A DNA stretch of 64,000 nt from Terriglobales bacterium (GTDB taxonomy: Bacteria > Acidobacteriota > Terriglobia > Terriglobales > Acidobacteriaceae), in the NCBI GenBank assembly GCA_025934735.1, contig JAICWP010000018.1, positions 1 through 64,000 on the forward strand, written 5' to 3'. Position numbers and translations under genes: made by a program. This document shows, piece by piece, positions 25,356-34,317 of this stretch (positions are counted from its first letter, which is position 1; every line of letters begins with the position of its first letter). The notes beneath the pieces are model-generated. The model saw only the letters and a program-made list of their open reading frames with translations. It searched no databases and had not been told where the DNA came from.

Positions 25356-26612
25356 ATGTCCACGCCCTGGGCGCACCGGTTTGCGCAGCGCACCAAAGCG
25401 GTCAAAAGCTCCACCATACGGGAACTGCTGAAGCTGACGCAGCGGCCGGAGGTGATTTCCTTCGCCGGCGGGCTGCCTGCGCCCGAGGTCTTCCCGGTGG
25501 AACGATTCGAGGATGCCTGCCACCGCGTGCTCGGGGCCAAGGGCGGCATGGCGCTGCAGTACAGCGCGTCAGAGGGCTACACGCCGCTGCGCGAGTACCT
25601 TGCGCAAAGGATGGCGCGCTACGGCATCATCGCCGGCGTGGATAACGTGCTCATCACCAGCGGGTCGCAGCAGGCGCTGGACCTGATCGGCAAGCTGCTG
25701 ATCAATCCCGGAGACCGCATCCTGGTGGAGGCGCCCACCTACCTGGGCGCGCTGCAGGCCTTTAACGTTTATGGCGCGGAATATGTGAGCGTGCCCATTG
25801 ACCATGACGGGCTGCGCACCGACCAGCTCGATCAAGCGCTGCGCTCCGGGCCCAAATTCATGTACATCCTTCCTAACTTTCAGAACCCGGGCGGGGTCAC
25901 GCTGTGCGAGCCGCGGCGCCATGAACTGGTGCTGCTGGCCGACAAGTACGGCATTCCCATCATTGAAGACGATCCCTACGGGCAGCTGCGCTATGAAGGC
26001 GAGCACCTGCCGCCGCTGCTGGTACTGGACCGCGAGAACCTGCGCCGCGATGACGGCAAACTGGGCAACGTGCTTTACCTGAGCACGTTTTCCAAAACGC
26101 TGGCGCCGGGCATACGCCTAGGCTGGATTGTGGCTCCGCCGGATGTGATCAGCAAGCTGGTGCAACTAAAGCAGGGCGCGGACCTGCACAGCAGCACCTT
26201 CGACCAGATGGTGGCGTATGAGGTGGTGCACGAGGGCTTTCTCGACGAGCACGTGAAGAAGATCCGCGCCGTGTATCGCGAGCGTCGCGACGTGATGCTG
26301 GCAGCGCTGGCCGAATACTTCCCGCCGGAAGTGACGTGGACCCATCCTGAGGGCGGCTTGTTCCTGTGGGTGGCCCTGCCCGAAGGCATGGACATGCAGC
26401 ATTTATTCCAGGCAGCGTTGCGGGAAAACGTGGCCTTCGTGCCGGGCGACTGCTTCTATCCCGGTGGCGACGAAGGCAGCCGCCACATGCGCCTGAACTT
26501 CTCGCACTCCAACCCGCAGCAGATCCGGGAAGGCATTCGCCGGCTGGGGTTGGCGGTAGCCCGTGAACTGGCAGCCCACCAGACCGGGGTGCTAGTCGGG
26601 GTGGAACGCTAG
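25356..26612 (+). CDS. PLP-dependent aminotransferase, class I/II (2-aminoadipate/aromatic type)
   Basis: The 418-residue enzyme has an excellent ribosome binding site (TTTAGGAGGAGA). The sequence ISFAGGLPAPEVFP near residue 31 and LQYSASEGYTPLR near 66 mark the LysN/2-aminoadipate aminotransferase subgroup. Later come ILPNFQNPGG, EDDPYGQLRY and STFSKTLAPGIRLGW, whose lysine should bind PLP. It transfers amino groups between 2-oxoglutarate and an aromatic, branched or aminoadipate partner; the exact substrate is not clear. It is monocistronic. Confidence 0.87.
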   Translation: MSTPWAHRFAQRTKAVKSSTIRELLKLTQRPEVISFAGGLPAPEVFPVERFEDACHRVLGAKGGMALQYSASEGYTPLREYLAQRMARYGIIAGVDNVLITSGSQQALDLIGKLLINPGDRILVEAPTYLGALQAFNVYGAEYVSVPIDHDGLRTDQLDQALRSGPKFMYILPNFQNPGGVTLCEPRRHELVLLADKYGIPIIEDDPYGQLRYEGEHLPPLLVLDRENLRRDDGKLGNVLYLSTFSKTLAPGIRLGWIVAPPDVISKLVQLKQGADLHSSTFDQMVAYEVVHEGFLDEHVKKIRAVYRERRDVMLAALAEYFPPEVTWTHPEGGLFLWVALPEGMDMQHLFQAALRENVAFVPGDCFYPGGDEGSRHMRLNFSHSNPQQIREGIRRLGLAVARELAAHQTGVLVGVER

Positions 26613-27000
26613 CCTAAGCACTCAGCATTCAGCATTCAGCATTCAGCCCATGACCTTGTTTTATTCGGTGCGGCCACGTTTTTTTTGGAAGAGTAGGATT
26701 CATTTCCCAGTCCGCGGGTTCCTCACGGCTGAGCGTGAACCCGCGTCCCGCAAGAACGCGCTGAAAGTAGCCCGCCCCTTCAGGGGCGGGAACGCTGGAT
26801 GGAAAGTATAGTCCCGCCAGGGACGACTGAACCTACTCCCCAACACTGCACGAGTTCCATAGACGGGGATCTGTCCCAGTCGTTCCTGACAGGACTCCGC
26901 ATTCGCGGATTGGCTTTCCCGAAAGTAAACTGGAGGGCTACTCCCATCCGGTCTCTACGAGACCAGATGCTAACCACCAATCTGAATCTGGGAGAAACTC
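26613..27000. other. Intergenic region with short tandem repeats and a hairpin
   Basis: Four near-tandem ATTCAGC/ACTCAGC units lie at about 26619-26646. A perfect hairpin, CCCGCCCC with GGGGCGGG (loop TTCA), lies at about 26771-26790. No gene is visible in this stretch of about 390 bases. Confidence 0.4.
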
Positions 27001-27762
27001 ATGAATGATTTTTCGCGGCGCAAGTTTCTGCGGAATGCGGCCTGGGCGCTGCCGTCGGCGGCGATTGCAGGAGCGGCGCCCGCCGAACTAACCGCTTCCA
27101 CCAAGGCGGAGCAGAAGAAACTCAAGGTGATCGTGGCGGGCGGCCATCCCGGCGACCCGGAATACGGCTGCGGCGGCACCGTCGTCCGCTATACCGAGCA
27201 AGGACACGCGGTCACCTTGCTCTACTTGAACCGCGGCGAAGGCGGCATTCCGGGCAAGAGCGGAAAAGAGGCAGCGGCCATCCGCAGCGCGGAGGCAGCC
27301 AAAGCCTGTGAACTGCTCAAGGCCAAGCCGCTCTTCGCCGACCAGATTGATGGCCAGTCCATTGTTGACAAGGCCCACTACGACAGCTTCGCTCGCATCA
27401 TTGAAGGCGAAAAGCCCGATGTGCTGTTCACGCAGTGGCCGATTGACGGGCATCCCGACCATCGCGCTACCTCCATGCTGTGCTACGAGGCGTGGCTACG
27501 CATGGGCAAAACCTTTGGCTTTTATTACTACGAAGTCTCCGATGGCGAGGACACCCTGATGTTTTCGCCGGCGGAGTACGTGGACATCACTGCTGCCGAG
27601 GCGCGGAAACATGCCGCATGTTACGCGCACGCCAGCCAGAGTCCTGACCGGTTTTACGCACTTCAAGAGCAGGTAGCGCGATTTCGTGGCGTGGAAAGTG
27701 GAGTGGGCCAGGCGGAAGCTTTCGTGCGCCACGTGCAGAGCCGGGGAGGGATGCTGCCGTAA
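27001..27762 (+). CDS. PIG-L (LmbE-like) deacetylase family protein with Tat signal
   Basis: The 253-residue product begins with a twin-arginine type signal (SRRKFLRNAAW, then a hydrophobic Ala-rich stretch), so it is probably exported folded. The zinc-site motif reads GGHPGDPEYGCGG at about residue 42, and WPIDGHPDHRAT at about 142 supplies the distal histidine. Family members remove N-acetyl groups from sugars. The first aspartate of the canonical HPDD motif, the proposed general base, is Gly here, so activity may be altered; a few exported subgroups may share this. The gene appears monocistronic. Confidence 0.8.
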   Translation: MNDFSRRKFLRNAAWALPSAAIAGAAPAELTASTKAEQKKLKVIVAGGHPGDPEYGCGGTVVRYTEQGHAVTLLYLNRGEGGIPGKSGKEAAAIRSAEAAKACELLKAKPLFADQIDGQSIVDKAHYDSFARIIEGEKPDVLFTQWPIDGHPDHRATSMLCYEAWLRMGKTFGFYYYEVSDGEDTLMFSPAEYVDITAAEARKHAACYAHASQSPDRFYALQEQVARFRGVESGVGQAEAFVRHVQSRGGMLP

Positions 27763-27802
27763 CGGCGGCTATTGACTCTTTGCTATTGGGCGAAGGACTG
27801 AA

Positions 27803-29308
27803 TTACGCTCCCGCGCCGGCGGCCTTCGCGGCTCCGCCTGAGAGCGCTGTCTGGGCTTCCTTGATGCCGGCCTGGATGTTGACTTCCAGGTCGAGGTGCG
27901 GAATGGCAGAAGCCGCTGCCGTCTGGAACAGCTGCAGCGCATCCTGGGGGCGGCCGAGCCGCTTCAGGCAAACGCGGGCCGCCGCCAACTGAGCCATGAG
28001 CGACTGCCGATCCGTGGGGTAGGCGCCGGCCAGGCTCAAATATTCCGTAAACGCGCGCTCGAAATCCTGCTGCTGCTCCAGAGCGCGGCACAACTCAAGC
28101 CAGAGGGCGGCAGGCAGATGGGTGCCGCCCGAGTTGAGGAACTCTTCATAATCCTGCCAGGCCGCATCAGGCTCGCGCAGCTTCAGGTGCAGGCCGCAAA
28201 GTTTTGCCGTGGCCTCGCTATAAGCGGGCAGGTCCTGTTTTTTCCAACACACGTCGCGGAGCAGTGCGCAGGCATCAATCGAGTCGGGCTGAGCGGTCAG
28301 GTGCTGCTTGAGCAGATCGCCGGCCGCATCCAGCTGGCCTTGCTCGATCAGTTCGTGGGCCTGGTCAATCTCGGGATGCGTGGTCCAGCTCACCTTCGAT
28401 TCCACCGCCGCATTGGCTTTTTGCTCCAATCCCGAATAGCGCAGGACCACCGCGCCCAGTGCGCCAAAGGCGAAGCCGCCAACGTGGGCCCAGTGGGCTA
28501 CGCCGCTGGAGCCGCCAAAAGCTGCGCCGTAGAACACCTCCATCAGCAGCCACAGGGGCAGCAGGGTGTAGGCGGGCGCATTAAAGCGGATGAGGCGAAA
28601 AGCGAACAGCCACGCCATTCGAATCTTCATCTTCGGGAAGCGCACCAGGAAGGCGCCCATGAGCGCCGCCACGGCGCCCGAAGCGCCCAGGGTGGGCACC
28701 AGGCTGCCGGCATTGGTCCAGGCATAGAATTGCAAAGCCGCGGCGCCGGCCACCAGGTAAAACACGGTGTACAGCGGGCGCCCCCAAACATCCTCCAGCA
28801 CAAATCCCGCCAGCCAGAGGAACCACATGTTGCCGATCAGGTGCAGCCATCCGCCATGCAGAAAGTTGGCGGTGAGATAGGCGACCGCTTTGGGATGCGC
28901 CGGAATGAAGGCGTACTGCGTGGTCAAGGCCGACGCAGAGAGGGTCGTGTACTGCGTGGTCAGCTCATCCATTTCTGCTTGCAGGACCGCCGGGTCCTCC
29001 TGCAGCCGCATTTTAGTGTCCCAGGCGTCCACCACATCGTGGTTGGGGCTCTGGATTTTCTTCCAGGCGGAGGGATGCTGCTTCTGAAAACCCGCCACTA
29101 GTTCCTGCGCTTCCGGGGCCAGCTTGAGTTCCGGGTGGGCGGCCGCGAGCAGCAGGATATGCGCCCTGGTCTTGCCCAGTTGCGGAGCTTCCGCTTCGAT
29201 GGTGGAGTAGGTGCCGAGGAACACAATTACGTTGAGGGCAATCAGCGCCAGGGTGATGACCGGCAGGCGCCGCGTGGACATGTTTTCGTGTTTGATGGGG
29301 AGAAGCAT
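27803..29308 (-). CDS. Rhomboid-family intramembrane serine protease with TPR-like C terminus
   Basis: The 501-residue protein has a first membrane helix (about residues 15-35), a long loop, then a rhomboid core: LIGNMWFLWLAGFVLEDVWG, the serine in GASGAVAALMG and the histidine in HWAHVGGFAFG. The soluble C terminus (about 320-490) is helical with TPR-like repeats (for example ALWLELCRALEQQQDFERAF). Rhomboids cut membrane proteins within the bilayer; the TPR part may recruit substrates. It is convergent with the PIG-L gene. Confidence 0.88.
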   Translation of the reverse strand: MLLPIKHENMSTRRLPVITLALIALNVIVFLGTYSTIEAEAPQLGKTRAHILLLAAAHPELKLAPEAQELVAGFQKQHPSAWKKIQSPNHDVVDAWDTKMRLQEDPAVLQAEMDELTTQYTTLSASALTTQYAFIPAHPKAVAYLTANFLHGGWLHLIGNMWFLWLAGFVLEDVWGRPLYTVFYLVAGAAALQFYAWTNAGSLVPTLGASGAVAALMGAFLVRFPKMKIRMAWLFAFRLIRFNAPAYTLLPLWLLMEVFYGAAFGGSSGVAHWAHVGGFAFGALGAVVLRYSGLEQKANAAVESKVSWTTHPEIDQAHELIEQGQLDAAGDLLKQHLTAQPDSIDACALLRDVCWKKQDLPAYSEATAKLCGLHLKLREPDAAWQDYEEFLNSGGTHLPAALWLELCRALEQQQDFERAFTEYLSLAGAYPTDRQSLMAQLAAARVCLKRLGRPQDALQLFQTAAASAIPHLDLEVNIQAGIKEAQTALSGGAAKAAGAGA

Positions 29309-29529
29309 GAAAAATCCCCTTCTATCGGTTCAATCGCGATTGGGCCAAAATTGCGCAAGCTTAGCGCGGTGGCGGGCAGGCGGCCAGATAACTGACAGGC
29401 CAGAGGCAATCTTTAGTAACGTTTGGTTGGGTTGTTGGTAGCTTGTGGTTGGTAGTTGGAGTCTCGCACGTGAGCCTCGCGACGTCCGGGATGGCTCGGC
29501 CAGTTCGGGTTGTAAAGAGTGCACTGAAT

Positions 29530-31983
29530 TCACTCCTCCCGTAACGTCTTGACCGGCTCCACCCGGGTGGCGCGGTAGGCAGGAATGATGCTGGCGGCCA
29601 GGGCCACCGCAGCCAGCAGCGCCGAAACCGCAGCGAAGGTGGCGGGATCGGCGGCGCTCACGCCATAGATGAGCTTCGACACCACACGTCCCAGCGCCAG
29701 CGCACCGGCCAAGCCGATGGCGAGGCCCAGCAGCGTGGGCTTCATGCCTTCTACGACAATCAGGCGGAGCACGTCGCCAATCTGCGCGCCCAGGGCCATA
29801 CGAATGCCGATTTCGCGCACCCGCCGGCGCACGCTGTAGGAAAGCACGCTGTAGATGCCCACCGCGGCCAGCAGCAGGGCCAGGGCGGCGAAGGCGGCCA
29901 GCAGCAGCATGGTGAAGCGCTGTTGCGAGATGGACTGGGCCACAATGTCGTCCATGGTTTCCACCTGCATGACGGGCTGCGCCGAATCCACCTGATGCAC
30001 GACCGCGGTAATGGCTGACGCGGCGCTGCTGGGCGCGGTGGCGGTGCGCACCACCAGCGACACAGAGAATCCGTGCCAAACCTCTCCCGGCGGGAGCGTC
30101 ATCTGCGCCAGGGGAACATAAACCATGGATTGTGGCTGGGACACGTTCAGTCCGTCCATCTTCACGTCGGCCACCACCCCTACTACCTCGCGCGCGATTC
30201 CGGGAGAGAAGGTGAGCGTCAAGTGTTTCCCGATGGGATCTTCATGCAGCCAGAACTGCCTGGCCATGCCGGCGCTGATGACGGTCACCGGCGGGCGGCC
30301 GGCCACATCGCCATCATTGATCATGCGCCCGCGCAGCAGCGGAACCCGCATGGCTTCCAGGTAGCCGGGGGTAAACATGCGGACGCCAACTTCCGGCTGT
30401 TCCGCCATGGGCAGCACCGGGCGGCCCTCCACGGTCACCGGCTGAGTGGAGCCGTCGCCGGAAAGAGGTAGCGCGTCGGTTGCGCCGGCATAGGTTACGC
30501 CCGGCACCGCACGCACCCGGGGCAGCACTCGGTCCCAGAACGCGATGTTCTGCTCCAGCGTGGGATATCGGGCCGCCGAAGTGGGCAGCACCATCGTGAG
30601 CACGTTGCCCGGGTTGAACCCGGGATCGGTGTTGCGCAGCGCCCACAAGCTGCGAATCATCAGCCCGGCGCCCACCAGCAGCACCAAAGACAGAGCCACT
30701 TCGGAAACTACCAGGGCGGCGCGGGTGTGGCTTCCTCCGGACTCCGTTTCCGTCCGGCTGGAAGCCTGCTTCAAGGCTTCATGCACATCGAAATCGTTGC
30801 GGGTGTAGCGCCAGGCTGGAGCCAGGCCGGCAATGAGGCCGGCGAGTATGGAGACGCCCAGCGTAAAGGCCAGCACCCAGCCGTCCAGACTGATCTCGGC
30901 CGCGCGGGGCAGCTGCGCCGAGAGGAAAGCCACAATCAATTCCATCCCGAAATGAGCCACCACCAGGCCCAGCGCTCCGCCGGCAACGGCCAGCAAAACG
31001 GTTTCCGCCAGCACCTGGCGCAGAATGCGGGCGCGGCTCGCCCCCAGGGCGGCACGGATGGCCAGTTCTTTGCGACGGCTCACCGTTTTGGCCAGCATCA
31101 GGTTGGCAACATTGGCGCAGGCAATCAGCAGCACGAAGGCTACTGCTCCAAGCAGCACCAGCAGCGCGGGCCGCACGTCCCTTACGATCTGGTCGCGCAA
31201 GGGCACGATCACCGCGCCCCAGCCCGCATCATCCACCGGGTACTGCTTCTGCAGGCGTGCGGAAATGGTGTTCATTTCAGCCTGTGCCTGCTGCATCGTG
31301 GCGCCTGATTTCAGTCGGCCAATGACCAGATAGTTGTGATTGCCGCGAACGGCGCGTTCCTGGTCGGTCCAGCCCAGCGGCGTCCACAGCTGCGCCCAAT
31401 CAGGGAATTTGAAATCCGGCGGCATCACCCCGACCACGGTGTAGGGCTGGTCGTCAAGACTAATGCTGCTTCCCACGATGTGGGGATTGCCGCCGAAGCT
31501 CGATTTCCATAAGGCATAACCGAGGATCACTACGTGGCTGCGGCCAGGCTGCTGCTCATCGGCGGTGAAGGTGCGCCCCAGCATGGGATGCACGCCCAGG
31601 GTGGAATAAAAGTCGTGCGACACGGCCGAAGCCTGCAGCGCCTGCGGCCGGTCGCTGCCGGTGATGTTGAAGCTGCGGAAGCCGTAAATGGCCATGCTCT
31701 GGAAAACATCGTTCTGATGCTCCCAGTCCAGGTAGTTGGCGGGCGAGACTGAAAACATGGTCATGCCGGGGAAGTTCTTCGGCGGAGGCACATGCCACAC
31801 CTGCATAAGGCGGCTGGGGTCGCGGTAGGGCAAAGGCCGCAGCAGGACCGCGTTCACTACGCTGAAAATGGCCGTATTGGCGCCAATGCCGAGCGCCAGC
31901 ACGATGACCGCGACCGCGGCAAATCCAGGGCTTTTGCGTAAAAGCCGCGCTCCGTACCGGATGTCCTGCATGAGAGTTCCCAT
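29530..31983 (-). CDS. ADOP-type ABC transporter permease (MacB/FtsX-like), short form
   Basis: The 817-residue protein starts QDIRYGARLLRKSPGFA, then a membrane segment VIVLALGIGANTAIF. It contains a MacB-like periplasmic domain, three membrane segments with a LLIACANVANLMLAKTVSRRKE signature, a second periplasmic domain and a final FtsX domain ending EPVKTLREE. Unlike the ADOP gene at 22097 it lacks the helical N-terminal extension and has no PadR gene next to it. No ATPase is adjacent. The start has a GGGGG site. The substrate is unknown. Confidence 0.9.
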   Translation of the reverse strand: MGTLMQDIRYGARLLRKSPGFAAVAVIVLALGIGANTAIFSVVNAVLLRPLPYRDPSRLMQVWHVPPPKNFPGMTMFSVSPANYLDWEHQNDVFQSMAIYGFRSFNITGSDRPQALQASAVSHDFYSTLGVHPMLGRTFTADEQQPGRSHVVILGYALWKSSFGGNPHIVGSSISLDDQPYTVVGVMPPDFKFPDWAQLWTPLGWTDQERAVRGNHNYLVIGRLKSGATMQQAQAEMNTISARLQKQYPVDDAGWGAVIVPLRDQIVRDVRPALLVLLGAVAFVLLIACANVANLMLAKTVSRRKELAIRAALGASRARILRQVLAETVLLAVAGGALGLVVAHFGMELIVAFLSAQLPRAAEISLDGWVLAFTLGVSILAGLIAGLAPAWRYTRNDFDVHEALKQASSRTETESGGSHTRAALVVSEVALSLVLLVGAGLMIRSLWALRNTDPGFNPGNVLTMVLPTSAARYPTLEQNIAFWDRVLPRVRAVPGVTYAGATDALPLSGDGSTQPVTVEGRPVLPMAEQPEVGVRMFTPGYLEAMRVPLLRGRMINDGDVAGRPPVTVISAGMARQFWLHEDPIGKHLTLTFSPGIAREVVGVVADVKMDGLNVSQPQSMVYVPLAQMTLPPGEVWHGFSVSLVVRTATAPSSAASAITAVVHQVDSAQPVMQVETMDDIVAQSISQQRFTMLLLAAFAALALLLAAVGIYSVLSYSVRRRVREIGIRMALGAQIGDVLRLIVVEGMKPTLLGLAIGLAGALALGRVVSKLIYGVSAADPATFAAVSALLAAVALAASIIPAYRATRVEPVKTLREE

Positions 31984-32247
31984 TGTTTTCCCCCACTCTG
32001 CTCAGATTACGAAAGCGACCGGGTGCAAGTTCACACGCCCGAGTTTGCGGAAAGTGTGGAAAGAGCACAGGGGCGTCGACGCTATATGTCACTGAAAAGA
32101 CGGGCGTGCCGGCATTTCGTTATCCCCGTAGCCGCACCGAACTGTCCGGTTTTGACGAAGGGCGTCCGATTTCAGACGGCCGGACGAGTGTCTGCTTGTC
32201 ATTGAACGGAAAGAGTAAGGGGGTTGGAGCGCCAGGCGGGTGCGCTC

Positions 32248-34119
32248 TCAGTGGGCAGCTTTCGGCGCGGCAAACACGAGCGTTTCTGTGGTGTGCACCT
32301 TCGGGCCCGGTAAGTAGAAGTCCAGAACCAACTCCTTCGGCGCATCGGCCTTGAATTCCGCATCGTAGGTTTCGCCGACAGTAATGGGCGTCTCGGCGGG
32401 TGCGGGCTGAATTGCCCCACCAGGTAAATCCGCGCCGTCCTTGGCAATGATTTGCCACTGCACGGGGCCGTGGCCATCATGCAGAGAAACCTGCAAGGCT
32501 ACATTGTTGGGCGCAATGTTGATGAGGCGCAGCCGGTATCGCTTACCAGTTTGCAAGTGCAGCGCCGGCAATTGGGGGCGCCCGTTGACAAGGAACATCG
32601 GCCCCAAGGTATCGAACTCGCCCTCGCTGAAGACGAACACCAGGTCGGATGTGGAATCGAATTTCTTTCCCGGAGGAAGAACGATCAGCGGTCCGTATAA
32701 GCCAAGGGTGAGCTGCGAGACGTCGTGCCAGTGGGTGTGGTAGATGAAAGTGCCGGCGCGCGGCGGCGCCATGCGCGCAACAAAAGAAGTGCCGGGAGCA
32801 ATGGGCGGAGTGATCTCGGTCGCCGCTCCTGACCAGCCGGGCACGCCGTCGTAGTAGCTCTCCAGCTCGATACCGTGCCAGTGAATGGCGGTCGGCTGAG
32901 GCAGATTGTTGACCACCTCAATGTCCACGGGCTCGCCGCGTGTGAGCACGATAGGAGGGCCCATCAATCCGGGCTTCGCCTTGCCGGCGGTCGCTTGCCC
33001 AGAGTCGCTCAGCTGCAAAGCATAAGGCTGATCGCCAGTGCCCGATTTGGCGATAACCAGCCGCAAATGCCGTTCGGCATGCCAGGGCGGCGGAGCTGCG
33101 TCGCCCGGCCGCGCCGGCACGGTGACGCCCAGGACCAGCTGCCCCATGCCCATGGCATCATGCCCGGCGTGCTCCTCTGAATGTGATGCTGTGGGCTTAA
33201 GCAGCGCATCGGGTGGAAGCATCGGCGGGACCATGTGGGCCACCATGTGACAATGAAAGAGCCAGCGTCCAGCTCGCTCCGGCGACCAGCTCATGTCGAA
33301 AGCCTCACCGGGGCGGATCTGCTGCGTGACCACACGCGGCCGCAAGTCTCCGCTGTAGTTCTCAATTCGGCCGTTTCGATTGAAAGCGTCAATACGGTAG
33401 TAAAAGCCGTGAAGATGCATGGCATGGCCCAGATCACTGGCGTTAATCCACCGCCAGCGCACCGGCTCGCCAACCGCGTATTGCAGGCGTTCGGTGTAGG
33501 GCCAGGATTTGCCGTTGATCGTGGCCACGAATTGGCTAGCGAATACGCTCGGACCATTTGCCCAGATGCTGATAAGGAAGATTTCATCTTTCGGACTGCC
33601 GCCCGGAGGATCCACGACCAAAGCGCCGTTCAGTTGCGAGTCCATGCCGTGGCGTGCGCTCAATTCGGTGGCGCTAGTCGCGCCCCAATAGAAGTACACT
33701 CCCGGTGTCCGCGCCTTGAAGGTGGCGCTTTGGGTGGCGCCCGGCGCCAGATGGAGCGCCTGGCGGTCTCCCGCGCCTGGATCCGCCAATCCATACACGC
33801 TGATTGGCACCGGAAGGGTATTGTGCATCGAGACATGAATCTCAGTGCCTTGCGGCACGCGGATCAGCGGCCCCGGATTCTGCAAAGCGTTGCCTGCCTG
33901 CCTAAACGCGTATATAGCCAAAGCAGCGCCATCTTCTCCCTCTGGATGCCAGATCCCCTTGCCAACCTCAAGCTGGAGGGTCAGTACTCCGTTGTGGAGT
34001 TCGCCGGCAGGATGGTGATTCTGGTTGGTCGCGATAGGGGCCAAGGATTCGGCGCGAGCCGCTCCCACGGCCGCGGCGGCAAGCCCCAAAAACACACATG
34101 CTAGACAAAGCCCCCTCAC
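32248..34119 (-). CDS. Multicopper oxidase with four cupredoxin-like domains and an unusual motif order
   Basis: The 623-residue protein has a signal peptide (about 1-23). Copper motifs occur in the order HAMHLHG (232-238) and HCHMVAHM (289-296) first, then HWHG (413-416) and HTHWHD (461-466). In ordinary laccases HWHG and HxH come first. The first domain (about 80-170) is homologous to the HWHG domain but has VYGL and YWGA where ligands should be. The last domain (about 490-620) matches the HLHG domain without ligands. So the type 1 and trinuclear sites are likely shared by the second and third domains. Such enzymes couple substrate oxidation to O2 reduction in the periplasm; the substrate is unknown. 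Confidence 0.85.
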   Translation of the reverse strand: MRGLCLACVFLGLAAAAVGAARAESLAPIATNQNHHPAGELHNGVLTLQLEVGKGIWHPEGEDGAALAIYAFRQAGNALQNPGPLIRVPQGTEIHVSMHNTLPVPISVYGLADPGAGDRQALHLAPGATQSATFKARTPGVYFYWGATSATELSARHGMDSQLNGALVVDPPGGSPKDEIFLISIWANGPSVFASQFVATINGKSWPYTERLQYAVGEPVRWRWINASDLGHAMHLHGFYYRIDAFNRNGRIENYSGDLRPRVVTQQIRPGEAFDMSWSPERAGRWLFHCHMVAHMVPPMLPPDALLKPTASHSEEHAGHDAMGMGQLVLGVTVPARPGDAAPPPWHAERHLRLVIAKSGTGDQPYALQLSDSGQATAGKAKPGLMGPPIVLTRGEPVDIEVVNNLPQPTAIHWHGIELESYYDGVPGWSGAATEITPPIAPGTSFVARMAPPRAGTFIYHTHWHDVSQLTLGLYGPLIVLPPGKKFDSTSDLVFVFSEGEFDTLGPMFLVNGRPQLPALHLQTGKRYRLRLINIAPNNVALQVSLHDGHGPVQWQIIAKDGADLPGGAIQPAPAETPITVGETYDAEFKADAPKELVLDFYLPGPKVHTTETLVFAAPKAAH

Positions 34120-34273
34120 GGTTGGGGCGGATTATAAGCTCCTATTTGGTGGTCGACAAAGACAATACTGCAGTCGGAGTCGGCTGGGTGAAGGTAAAGC
34201 GCGCACGGGAGTGCCTGTATAGGGGGCTTCAGCCCAGCGTCCTCGGCGCCATAAGAAGGCCCAGCGGCAAACA

Positions 34274-34302
34274 TTACTGGGAACCAGAAATCCCTCTATA
34301 AT
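34274..34302 (+). promoter_or_regulatory. Candidate sigma-70 promoter for the Rieske oxygenase gene
   Basis: TTACTG (34274-34279) and a perfect TATAAT (34297-34302) are separated by 17 bases. Expected transcription starts near 34309, leaving a leader of only about nine bases and no room for a good ribosome binding site. Confidence 0.6.
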
Positions 34303-34317
34303 CTCGCTGAGACACTC

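Noticed and set aside
27896-29101. Antisense frame of about 400 codons opposite the rhomboid gene
   Set aside because: It is rich in Gly, Gln and Arg with no fold motif; the rhomboid motifs are intact on the other strand.
22097-34119. ABC exporter with ATPase around the ADOP permeases
   Set aside because: No Walker-type ABC ATPase gene is next to either permease.
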